A stretch of DNA of 64,000 bases, taken from Begonia masoniana (lineage: Eukaryota > Streptophyta > Magnoliopsida > Cucurbitales > Begoniaceae). Each line of letters begins with the position of its first letter. Position 1 is the first letter of the stretch. Position numbers and translations under genes: made by a program. Below the pieces are notes generated by a model. That model saw only the letters and a list, made by a program, of their open reading frames with translations, had not been told where the DNA came from and made no database searches. This document shows, piece by piece, positions 11,303 to 21,744 of the stretch. The stretch covers positions 28,288,051-28,352,050 of the forward strand of contig CM039516.1 in assembly GCA_022432975.1 (NCBI GenBank), given 5' to 3'.

Positions 11303-14300
11303 TGAAGTTATGAGAACGACGTGTACTAAGGACCCAATAAACTTCATGGACGCATAATTAAGCCTTAGTAATGCGTTTGATGAAGTATAAGAAAGTTCAC
11401 TTCAATCGATTTGTTCCAAAAGAATTGAACGTATCAAGCTAATGAGGTTGAAAGTTACTGTACTTATGGTTAGAACTTAAGTTATCCATTTCACCTTCAA
11501 GGTTTAACTTGAAGTGATGAGAACGAAGTGTACTGAGGACCCAATAACCTTCATGGACGCGTAATTAAGCCTTTGTAATGCGTTTGATGAAGTATAAGAA
11601 AGTTCACTTCAATCGATTTGTTCCAAAAGAACTGAACGTATCAAGCTAATGAGGTTGACTGTTACATGACTTGGGTTAGAACATAAGTTATCCATTTCAC
11701 CTTCAAGGTTTAACTTGAAGTTATGAGAACGATATGTACTGAGGACCCAATAACCTTCATGGACGCGCAATTAAGCCTTAGTAATGCGTTTGATGAAGTA
11801 TAAGAAAGTTCACTTCAATCTATTTGTTCCAAAAGAACAGAATGTATCAAGCTAATGAGGTTGACTGTTACATGACTTGTGGTTAGAACATTAGTTATCC
11901 ATTTAACCTTCAAGGTTTAAATTGAAGTTATGAGAACGATATGTACTGAGGACCCAATAACCTTCATGGACGCGCAATTAAGCCTTAGTAATGCGTTTGA
12001 TGAAGTATAAGAAAGTTCACTTCAATCGATTTGTTCCAAAAGTACTTAACGTATTAAGCTAATGAGGTTGACTGTTACATGACTTGTGGCTAGAACATAA
12101 GTTATCCATTTCACCTTCAAGGTTTAACTTAAAGTTATTAGAACGACGTGTACTGAGGACCCAATAACCTTCATGGACGTGTAATTAAGCGTTAATAATG
12201 CGTTTGATGAAGTATAAGAAAGTTCACTTCAATCGATTTGTTCCAAAAGAACTGAACGTACCAAGCTAATGAGGTTGACCGTTACATGACTTGTGGTTAG
12301 AAGCTAAGTTATCCATTTCACCTTCAAGGTTTAACTTGAAGTTATGAGAACGACGTGTAGTGAGGACCCAATAACCTTCATTGACGTGGAATTAAGCCTT
12401 AGTAATGCGTTTGATGAAGTATAAGAAAGTTCACTTCAATCGATTTGTTCCAAAAGAACTGAACGTATTAAGCTAATGAGGTTGACTGTTACATGACTTG
12501 TGGTTAGAACCTATGTTATCCATTTCACCTTCAAGGTTTAACTTAAATTATGAGAACGACGTGTACTGAGGACCCAATAACCTTCATGGACGCGTAATTA
12601 AGCCTTAGTAATGCGTTTGATGAAGTATAAGAAAGCTCACTTTAATCGATTTGTTCCAAAAGAACTGAACGTATCAAGCTAATGAGGGTGACTGTTACAT
12701 GACTTGTGGTTAGAACCTAAGTTATCCATTTCACCTTCAAGGTTTAACTTGAAGTAATGAGAACGACGTGTACTGAGGACCCAATAACCTTCATGAAAGC
12801 GTAACTAAGCCTTAGTAATGCGTTTGATGAAGTCTAAGAAAGTTTACTTCAATCGATTTGTTTCAAAAGAACTGAACATATCAAGCTAATGAGGTTGACT
12901 GTTACATGACTTGTGGTTAGAACCTAAGTTATCCATTTCACCTTCAAGGTTTAACTTGAAGTTATGAGAACGACGTGTACTGAGGACCCAATAACCTTCA
13001 TGGACGCGTAATTAAGCCTTAGTAATGCGTTTGATGAAGTATAAGACAGTTCACTTCAATCGATTTGTTCCAAAAGAACTGAACGTATCAAGCTAATGAG
13101 GTTGACTGTTACATGAGTTGTGGTTAGAACATAAGTTATCCATTTCACCTTCAAGGTTTAACTTGAAGTGATGAGAACGATATGTACTGAGGACCCAATA
13201 ACCTTCATGGACGCGTAATTAAGCCTTAGTAATGCGTTTGATGAATAATAAGAAAGTTTACTTCAATCGATTTGTTCCAAAAGAACTGAACGTATCAAGC
13301 TAATGAGGTTGACTGTTACATAACTTGTGGTTAGAACCTAAGTTATCCATTTCACCTTCAAGGTTTAACTTGAAGTTATGAGAACGACGTGTACTGTGGA
13401 CCCAATAACCTTCATGGACGCGTAATTAAACCTTAGTAATGCGTTTGATGAAGTATAAGAAAGTTCACTTAAATCGATTTGTTCCAAAAGAACTGAACGT
13501 ATCAAGCTAATGAGGTTGGTTAGAACATAAGTTATCCATTTCACCTTCAAGGTTTAACTTGAAGTTATGATAACGACGTGTACTGAGGACCCAATAACCT
13601 TCATGGACGCGTAATTAAGCCTTAGTAATGCGTTTGATGAAGTATAAGACAGTTCACTTCAATCGAAATTGTTCCAAAAGAACTGAACGTATCAAGCTAA
13701 TGAGGTTGACTGTTACATGAGTTGTGGTTAGAACATAAGTTATCCATTTCACCTTCAAGGTTTAACTTGAAGTTATGAGAACGACTTGTACTGTGGACCC
13801 AATAAACTTCATTGACGCGTAATTAATCTTATTAATGCGTTTGTGAAGTTTATAAAGAAAGTTCACTTCAATCGTTTGTTTTCCAAAAGAACTTAACGTA
13901 TTCAGCTAATGAGGTTGACTGTTACATGACTTGTGGTCTATAACATAATTCTCCATTTTCACCTTCACGGTTTAACTTGAAGTTGAGATACTTGTCCTGG
14001 AGGACCCATAACCTTTTGACAGCGTATTAAGCCTTGGACTGCGTTGATGAAGTATAGACAACGTGCACTTCAATTGATTTTGTTCAAAGAATTAACGTAC
14101 AGCTAATGAGTAGTTGAAAGTTACAGAACTTGTGGTTAAAACCTAAGTTATCATTGCGCCTTCAGGTTTACCTGAAGTGATGAGAATGACGTGTACTGAG
14201 GACCCCATACCCTTTTTTTTCATGTGACGCTATAAGCCTTAGTAATGTGCGTTTGATGAGTATAGAACGTTCACTTCCATCGATTCTTCCAAAAGATTGA

Positions 14301-16881
14301 ACTACAAGCTAATGAGGGTTGAAAGTTACTGTACTTATGGTTAGACTGAATTTATCCATTTCACCTTCAGTTTTAACGTGAAGTGATGAGAACTAAGTTG
14401 TACTGAGGAGCCAATAACCTTTCATGCCTCGTACTTAGCCTTTGTAATGCGTTTGATGAAGTATAAATAAAGTTCACTTCAAGCGATTTGTTCAAAGAAC
14501 TGCTATCAAGCTAATGAAGGTTGACGTTACATGACTTGTGGTTAGAACCTAAATACCATTTCACACCTTCAAGGGTAACTTGAAGTTATGTGCACGCCGT
14601 GTACTTGTGGACCCAATAACCTTCATGACGCTTAATTAAACTTAGTAATGCTTGATGAGTTTATAAGATAGTGAACTTCATCTATTGTTTCCAAAAGAAA
14701 ATGACCGGATTCAAGCTAATGATGTTGACGTTACAGTACTTTGTGGTTAGCACCTAACTTATCCTTTCACCTTCAAGGTTTAACTTGAAGTGATGAAGAC
14801 GACGGGTACTGAGGACCCCATAACCTTCATGGACCGCGTAATTAACCCTTAACAATGCATTTGATGAGTAGAGACAAAATCACTATCAATCGATTTGTCC
14901 AAAAGAACTGACGTATCAACTAATGCGGTTACTGTTACATGACTTGTGGTTAGAACATAAGTTAATCCATTTCCCTTCAAGGTTTAACTGAAGTTATGAG
15001 AACGACGTGTGAGTGAGACCCACTAACCTTCATAGACCGAATTTAAGCCTTAGTAATGCGTTTGATTAAGTAAAGGCAAAGTTCCTTCAGTCATTTGTCC
15101 AAAAGCACTGAACGTTCACTAATGAGGTTGACTGTTCTTGACTTGTTTTTAGAAACATAAGGTTATCCATCACCTTCAGGTTTACTTGAAGTTATGAGAA
15201 CGTATGTACTGAGGACCCCATTAACCTGTCCATGGCGCGAATTAAGTCTTAGTAATGCGTTTTGATTAAGTATAAGAAAGTTCAACCTCAAGTCTATTTG
15301 TTCCAAAAGACAAATGTATCAACGCCTAATGCGGTTGCCTGTTACATGACTTGTGTTTAGAACATTAGTTATCCATTTCCCTCAAGGTTTAAATTGAAGT
15401 TATGATAACATATGTACTGAGGAACCCACTAACCTCATGGACCCGCGCAATTAGCCTTAGTAATGCGTTTTTGCTGAAGTAAAGCAAGTTCACTTCAATC
15501 GATTTGTTCCAAAATAACTGACGTATCAAGCTAATGAGGTTGACTGTTATATGACTTGTGTTGAACCTAAGTCTCCATTTCACCTTAAGGTTTTAACTTG
15601 AAGTTATGAAACGACGGGTACTGTGTTACCAAATAACCTTCATGGAACGCGTATTAAACCTTAGTAAGCGTTTGAAATGATAATAGACAGTCACTTCAAT
15701 CGATTTGTTCCAAAAGAACGACGTCTCAGCTAATGGTTGAACCTGTTACATGACTTGTGGTTAGACCTAAGTGTTTTTCCATTTCACCTTCAAGTTTTAA
15801 CTTGAAGTATGAGAACGACGTGTACTAAGGAACCAATAACCTTCATTGACGCGTAATTAAGCTTAGTAATAGCATTGATAGTATAAGAAAGCTCCCCTCA
15901 TCATTTGTTCCAAAAAAACTGAACGATCAAGCTAATGAGTTGAACTGTTACATGACTTTTGTGGTTAATTTTTTATTTTTTTTTTTTTTTTTTTTTAGAA
16001 CCTGTCATCCTTTCACCTTAAAGGTTAACCTTGAGTTATTAGAACACGTGTACTGTGGCCCCATAACCGTCACGGAAATCGTAATTAAGACTTAGTAATG
16101 CGTTTGATGAAGTATAAGAAAGTTCACTTCATCGATTTGTTCCAAAATAACTGAACGTATCAAGCTATGAGGTTGACTGTGTACATGCTTCGTTTAGAAC
16201 CTCAGTTAATTTCCATTTCACTTTAAGGTTACCTTCAATTAGGAGAACGCCCGTGTACTGAGGACCCAATAACCTTCATGGACGCGTAATTAAGCCTTAA
16301 AATGCATTTGATGAAGTAAAAAACGTTCACATTTCAATCGATTTGTTCAAAAGAACTAACGTATCAAGCTACTGCGGTTACTGTTACATGATTGGGTTCG
16401 AAACCTAAAATATCATTTCACCTTCCAGTTTAACTTGAAGTTCTTGAACGCGTGTACTGTGGACCCAGACCTTCAATGACGCGTAATAAAAACTTTAGTA
16501 ATACTTTGAATGAGTGTATAAGATGTTACTTCATCATTTGTTCCACAGTAATGTACCGATCAAGCTACTGAGGTTTACATTTACAGTACTTGTGTTTCAC
16601 CCTAACGTTTTCCATTTCAACCTTCAAGGTTTAACTTGAAGTGATGAAACACGTGTACTGGGACCCTACCTTCATGGACGCGTAATATCCCTTAAAAATG
16701 CCTTTGATGAAGTAAAGAAACTCAACTTTCAATCGATTTGGTCCAAAAGAACTGAACGTATCAAGCTAATGAGTTGACTGTTACCTGCCTTGTGGTTAGA
16801 ACATAGTTAATCCATTTCACCTTCAGGTTTACTTGAAGTTATGAGAACGACTGTAGTGAGGACCATAACCTTCATAGACCG
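11303..16881 (+). repeat. 207-bp satellite array, forward orientation, ~27 monomers
   Basis: Same monomer and orientation as 4858-9479, with a GTTATGAGAAC subtype frequent here. From about 13800 to the gap the units carry dense 1-5 nt insertions and deletions (collapsed A runs, extra bases, truncated words). A run of mostly T interrupts a monomer at about 15967-15998. The 11303-13800 part is clean, so the change is abrupt and looks technical rather than evolutionary. Confidence 0.95.
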
Positions 16882-16981
16882 NNNNNNNNNNNNNNNNNNN
16901 NNNNNNNNNNNNNNNNNNNNNNNNNNNNNNNNNNNNNNNNNNNNNNNNNNNNNNNNNNNNNNNNNNNNNNNNNNNNNNNNN
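16882..16981. other. Assembly gap (100 N)
   Basis: Exactly 100 N, the conventional size for a gap of unknown length. Left of it is error-rich forward satellite; right of it is the RT domain of a copia element. The 3' half of that copia element and the satellite orientation switch are hidden here. Confidence 0.98.
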
Positions 16982-17180
16982 CACTCTTTACCATCCAGTT
17001 GAAAGAGTTTGAAGTTCTTGTACAGCAAAGAGCTAACAGTTCTAATAGATTCACGTGCTACAGGCAAAGCTCCTCAAATCAATACCCTCTTCTTGAAGTA
17101 TCTCCCCTTAGCAACCGGCTAGGCCTTATTTTCTGACAACAATCCCATTCCCTCCCATTTATTTTTAACAGACCCACTTA
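16982..17180 (-). pseudogene. copia reverse transcriptase, N-terminal part
   Basis: The minus-strand translation contains GTKWV, then RLVAKG-like and EGID fragments, then VARESIRTVSSLLYKNFKLFQLDGK. This is the familiar copia RT start (family form: VARLEAIR...FKLFQMDVKSAFLNG). Frameshifts occur between these fragments, and the domain ends at the assembly gap. Confidence 0.8.
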
Positions 17181-17299
17181 GTTCCATAATGGGCTAATCC
17201 TTGGCCGTGGAATAAGTTCCCCATCATTGCTTCCTTTCAAATTGATTACGCTCCCGTGCTAGCTAAAATCCATTTTCATCATTCCTTGGCCTCCCTCAA

Positions 17300-18460
17300 A
17301 TTTCTTAGGCTCTATTTAGAGATAATGCTAACATTGCACAGAGATTCCTAGAGAGGCTCTAGTCTTAACACCTATTGATGGGATCACCGTAAAACTTCAT
17401 CTATGGGTTGGTTTCTGACAATTTTCAAATCTTTGGAAGATTAGGATTTTCATCCTGACAGTAACAGTATCTAGAGAGTAGGGAAGGATCTAGAATTTTT
17501 CTACTTGGGAAGGATCCCTAGACTTTTCTAAAGAAGGAATCCAGTGATATTCCAAGTATCATCCTCATCCACATGATACTGACGAGTAGGTCTCATCAAA
17601 AGTGACATTACGATTCTCTACAACTATAGTTCTGCCTATTGAAAACTCTATAAGCTTTACTGTCAAGAATAACAAGAAAAATTTCCAATAGCAATTTGGA
17701 ATCAAATTTTCCTAAGAAATCCTTAGTATTTAGAATGAGCACTTGACTACCAAAGGCTCTAAAATACTTGACAAAGGCGTTTTCCACTCCCAGAGCTCAT
17801 ATGGAGTTTTCTCTTAATAGTCTTATGGAGACCCTAGTTAAGCACATACAGGCTTTTGCTACAGCTTCAGCCCAAACTACTTAGGAAGAGAATTCCATTA
17901 AGCATAGTCCTAGCAATCTCTTGAAGAGATCATTCTTCCCTGCTCACAACACCAATTCTGCTGAGGGGTCTAGGAGATAGAGACATTGTGCTCAATTCCA
18001 ATTTGAACCAGGATTCAAATTTTTTTCATTTTCAAACTCTCCACCATGAGCACATACACTAGCACAATGGAGCTCTTTTCCTAAAGCTAGAAAAAGGAAT
18101 CAAAGGTTTTTCATCCTTGACTTAAAAAGATACCCAGTAAATCTAGAGAAGTCGGCAACAATGACATAAGCATAGAATTACCACCTAAGAGCTGCAACAT
18201 TTGAAGTACCGAAGAGGTCCATGTGAAGAGTTTGAGGCTTGAGGTAGAAATGAATTCTTAAGACAAAAGAACTTTTGATCTGCTTGCCATGACAGCTTCA
18301 CAACTTTTACCTTTTCAAAGGATTCTTAAAGTGATTCGCCTCTAACTAAATTCCCTTAGTAATCTTACTAAAGTATCCTCCTACATGTCCGAATCTCGCT
18401 ATGCCATCCCAGCAGTCATTAAGTGTAATTACAACAAACATTTCCATCACTGCACAAAGC
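17300..18460 (-). pseudogene. copia integrase, degenerate
   Basis: Fragments in order on the minus strand: LHMDLFGTSNV followed by YAYVIVADFSRFTGYLFK (integrase core start), a GVVER/ARTML-like stretch, a KTPYELW-like stretch with KYFRAFGSQVLILN, and VVENRNVTFDET (C-terminal part). Many stops and indels interrupt the frame, so it is not functional. It lies between protease and RT, as expected for Ty1/copia. Confidence 0.8.
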
Positions 18461-18490
18461 AATTTAGATCAAGCAATATTATTTTCTTTT

Positions 18491-18830
18491 CTAAATCCCG
18501 TTAACAAACATTTTTAGTAGAATGTCTTTGATCACACAAACATTTGATTTGAAAGTTACTTTATTGCCCTTGGCAACACTACTTATGCTTAGCAGATTAT
18601 GCTTTAAAGATCCTTCTACTAGTAAAACATTTTCAATAGAGGATGAGAAAGGATGACTAGATGCTTGCCGATCCAACATTGGGCCCGTTTTGGTTTCCAC
18701 CAAAAGTAACACTTTCCCCATTCTTCTTGTTGACAACTAACTTGGTATGGTCTCCCGTCATATGCCTTGACCCACTGTCAAGGTACCAGCAGGTATGTCC
18801 CCGGAAGCAGTCAACCTGCAAAACAGAATC
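18491..18830 (-). pseudogene. copia protease and pre-integrase segment
   Basis: The minus strand encodes CWYLDSGSRHMTGDHTKLV (aspartic protease D-S-G and the usual SRHMTGD context). After a frame break it encodes IENVLLVEGSLKHNLLSIS..., the GAG-pre-integrase signature. Together these identify the protease-integrase border of a copia polyprotein. Confidence 0.85.
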
Positions 18831-19828
18831 AAGGTTGTCTTCTTAGGTACCCAAATCTTTTGGGTCCTAGTGTTAGGTCTGGTTCCCTTAGGAACCCATT
18901 GAAGTTTATTGTTTGATTTCTTATCTAATTTCAAAGGACATTCATATGACTTATGTCCTAACTCATTGCAAGCATAACAAGTAGACGATTTAACAAAGAA
19001 ATTCTTAAAAGCTTTCTTTTTATTAGGCTTGTCATAAACCTAATCCTGTTCTGTCCAAAATTGCTCTCTGTCCGCCTATTACCATCTTAAATAATTTTTC
19101 ACCCTTAGTGAAGTTCAGTATAATATTATTCAAATCTTCGTTTTGCTTTTAAGCTCATCATCTCTTTGACATGCAAATTAGTTTCTTGGCATGTAGTTCT
19201 ACATGTTTGTATTTTCCTTTTTCAAAGTATTGTATTAGTTTTTAACATGCCAACTGTTTAACTAAATCATTGAAAGCATCAATTAGATTACCTTCATCGT
19301 CATCACTATCACTGTCACTGAAAATACTAGAGGAAGAAGAACTAACCTTGTCCTCGTGTGCCATAAAGCACAGGTTTGCTACTTCCTTCTCCTTGAGGTC
19401 CTCCTTTTCATTTACTCTCATTGTGATCTCATGCGTCATGAGAGATCCAATGAGCTCCTCAAGCTTTAAGGGCTTTGAGATCCTTGCTTCCTGAATGGCA
19501 GTCACCTTTGGTTGCCATGCTCTCGGTAAGCATCTCAGAAGTTTCCTTACCTGTTCCTCACCTGAATAAGTCTTACCAAGAGCTTTAAGACCGTTAGTGA
19601 TGTTAGTAAATCGAGTAAACATAGAACTGATGGTTTCACCTTTTTCCATGGAAAACAATTCATATTCATGGACTAACATGCTCAATTTACTTTCTTTAAC
19701 CTGGTTTGTGCCTTCGTGTGTGATCTCTAACAAGTGCCAAATCTCTTGAGCACTCTCACACCCTTGTACTCTATTAAACTCATCTCTGTTCAGAGCACAG
19801 TATAGGGTGTTTATAGCCTTGGTGATAT

Positions 19829-19871
19829 GTCCCACATCGAAAATGGAGTGTCTCCTGGCACAGGATATAAG
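19829..19871 (+). promoter_or_regulatory. snRNA-type promoter (USE + TATA) in TRIM LTR 1
   Basis: GTCCCACATCG at 19829-19839 is a perfect match to the plant U-snRNA upstream sequence element RTCCCACATCG. TATAAG starts at 19866, 26 bp after the USE. That spacing is of the U6 (Pol III) kind rather than the wider Pol II kind. A TTTT run at 19901-19904 could act as a weak Pol III stop. Confidence 0.65.
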
Positions 19872-20030
19872 GGCAGGGTCAACCTCCCCCTTAAGTGCGC
19901 TTTTGGGTGGAGTTAGGGTTCTGTGCCTTATCATTTGGTATCAGAGCCACATCTCTGTTCCCCGGTGTCGCTTGAGGTTCGACAGATTGCCGACCGAGGC
20001 GGTCGGGTCTCAAGGGGGTGGGGATGATAT

Positions 20031-20073
20031 GTCCCACATCGGAAATGGAGTGTCTCCTGGCACAGGATATAAG
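20031..20073 (+). promoter_or_regulatory. snRNA-type promoter (USE + TATA) in TRIM LTR 2
   Basis: Same arrangement as in LTR 1: GTCCCACATCG at 20031-20041 and TATAAG from 20068, again with a 26-bp gap. USE, spacing and TATA are preserved in both LTRs. Confidence 0.65.
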
Positions 20074-20444
20074 GGCAGGGTCAAACCTCCCCCCTTAAGT
20101 GCGCTTTTGGGTGGAGTTAGGGTTCTGTGCCTTATCACTTGGCATTCAGGCTCAAGTTCTTCTTGTCAGTATCATTTAGTTCATGTGATGCTTTGGGAGT
20201 TCTAATACCATTCTCTGTTTTAAAGGTGGCTATATATGGACCATTTTCTATGTTATTCCATATGTCATAGTCTATAGCCTGAACATAAATTCTCATTCTA
20301 GATTTTCAGTACACATAATCAATACCATCGAAGAATGGAGGTCTAGTGGTAGACTGACCTTCCATTTATGCAGAGTGTGTATTGAATGCCATTTCAAGTA
20401 ACACAGTATATCTTAGATAAACAACTTACACAATATATATAAAC

Positions 20445-20461
20445 CTTTCTCTGATACAAAT
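20445..20461 (-). promoter_or_regulatory. Primer-binding site of the copia relic
   Basis: The minus strand reads TTTGTATCAGAGAAAGG next to the LTR end at 20462. It is close to the initiator tRNA-Met complement (TGGTATCAGAG) with a G to T change. Confidence 0.7.
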
Positions 20462-21625
20462 TGTAGGATCGGTATTGTCTAGGGGGGGGTGAATTAGACT
20501 TTTTAATTTTAATTACGAGTCAACCTAATTTGTCCCTTGATTAAGCTTATAGATTTACGACAAGTAATCAATAATGTAAGAGTGAGAGAGAAATTCGACA
20601 CCAGTATTTTTACGTGGTTCGGCCAAACTGCCTACGTCCACGCTCCAAGGCTCACTCCTTGGAGATCCTTACCCTTCTCCTCACGAGAATACACAGATCG
20701 GGATTCCGGGCTCCGATCAACTGCCTTTACAGATCTGGATTGAACTTCACGGGCGTCAATCCACTGCCTTTACAAATGATTTGAGTTTATAAAATTAAGT
20801 ACAGACTACACTCTCACAGTAATTGAATCTCAAGTTCGGACTGAGAGATGTAGAGAAAATACAGAGAATTATCACTTTCGCAGCTTAGGGTTCAGTATTC
20901 AAATTTGCAAAAGTTGTTTCTTTGTGCTCTAAACTCGGCTTAAATACTCTGTCATCAGAATCGGCTTGACTTCAATGCTCCTTGTCCAATAATAGAAACT
21001 TTGTTACCGTTTGAGAGCTTTCGTACATTTTCAGGTAGCCGTTGCCGATTATAGTTGTAAGTCGTCGTCGCCATAAATGTTCTGAAGTTAAAGCTTGAAA
21101 ACACGTCACTGTAACTTTGCGGTTTATTTGAAATCTGGCGGAAGACAAAGCTCATTTGTAGTTTTGAACCGCCATCAGATGATGCAAGTGAAAAACATTG
21201 AACCAGCATCGGATGATTGATTCGTAGTTGTCTTCCGCCTCTGTCGTTTAGTGACCGGAAGAGTAATTTGTTGAAGTCATCCGCCTTTGTCGTTTTGTGG
21301 CCGGAAGAGCAATTTGATTTACTCATCCGCCTTTGTCGTTTAGTGGCCGGAAGAGTAATTTGGTTTACTCATCCGCCTTGTCTTCTAGTTAGCGGTGGAC
21401 TTCTTCATTTTAGCTTATCCGCCTTGTCATCTAGCGAGCGGTGGACTAATTCCAATTACTCATCCGCCTTGTCGTCTAGTGGGCGGTGGAGTAATTCCAT
21501 TTACTCATCCGCCTTGTCGTTTTGTGACCGGTGGACTTAGTTATTTCGTTTAATACATTTCAGCCCTGTACACTTAATCACATGCATTAGATACTAAAAT
21601 ACCCTTATTAAGGGTATTTCCAACA
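20462..21625 (-). repeat. 5' LTR of the copia relic
   Basis: 1164 bp; on the minus strand it starts TGTTGGAAATACCC and ends GACAATACCGATCCTACA, with a run of eight C just before. Inside (about 21230-21545) is an array of ~46-bp tandem repeats. Confidence 0.85.
21230..21545. repeat. 46-bp tandem repeat inside the copia LTR, ~7 copies
   Basis: CCGCC words recur at 21281, 21327, 21373, 21419, 21464 and 21509 (period 45-46 bp). Most units pair CCGCC with a downstream GGCCGG or GGGCGG, giving each a short hairpin potential. The right-hand units (..GGCGGTGGA..) and left-hand units (..GGCCGGAAG..) form two subtypes. Confidence 0.85.
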
Positions 21626-21744
21626 GATTAAAAACAAATGCATAATTCATTATTCTCATTTCTTACACATAATCAAATTAACAAGCTAATCATATAAACA
21701 CATCATCAAACACAATTTAGACTTAAAACACCATTTAAGTCAAC
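21626..21744. other. Unassigned AT-rich spacer
   Basis: 119 bp between the copia LTR end and the first reverse-orientation satellite word. No similarity to other parts of the window recognised and no coding potential seen. Confidence 0.4.

Larger units (their letters stand above)
19823..20137 (+). mobile_element. Complete TRIM element (315 bp) inserted in copia gag
   Basis: Two near-identical LTRs (19823-19933, 111 bp; 20025-20137, 113 bp; TGATATGTCCC...CCTTATCA) flank a ~90-bp interior. The PBS TTTGGTATCAGAGCC starts at 19934, and the polypurine tract AAGGGGGTGGGGA ends at 20024. A perfect 5-bp TSD, CTTGG, flanks it (19818-19822 and 20138-20142). There is no coding capacity, so it is non-autonomous. 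It is related to the TRIM at 55663-55982 (shared CCACATCGGAAA, CTTAAGTGC, GCCGAC..GAGGC). Confidence 0.95.
18900..20380 (-). pseudogene. copia gag (UBN2 type) with zinc knuckle, interrupted by a TRIM
   Basis: The longest open segment (19242-19934) encodes a UBN2-like Gag: NTLYCALNRDEFNRV, IWHLLEITHEGTNQVKESK, LVHEYELFSM, LLRCLPRAWQPKVTAIQEA, LEELIGSLMTHEI, then a Ser/Asp-rich acidic tract. A zinc knuckle CYACNELGHKSYEC lies further on (about 18935-18990). The start is probably the ATG near 20370 (MEGQSTTRPPFFDG), soon followed by an in-frame stop. The TRIM at 19823-20137 splits the frame in the AKAINT region. Dead copy. Confidence 0.85.
16982..21625 (-). mobile_element. Ty1/copia retrotransposon relic, 5' part only
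   Basis: On the minus strand: 5' LTR (20462-21625), a PBS-like site, gag with zinc knuckle, protease, integrase, and the start of reverse transcriptase, which is cut by the N gap. The gag-PR-INT-RT order defines copia. All frames carry stops and indels. A TRIM is inserted in gag (19823-20137). The 3' LTR is not seen, so neither a TSD nor an age can be measured. Confidence 0.88.
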
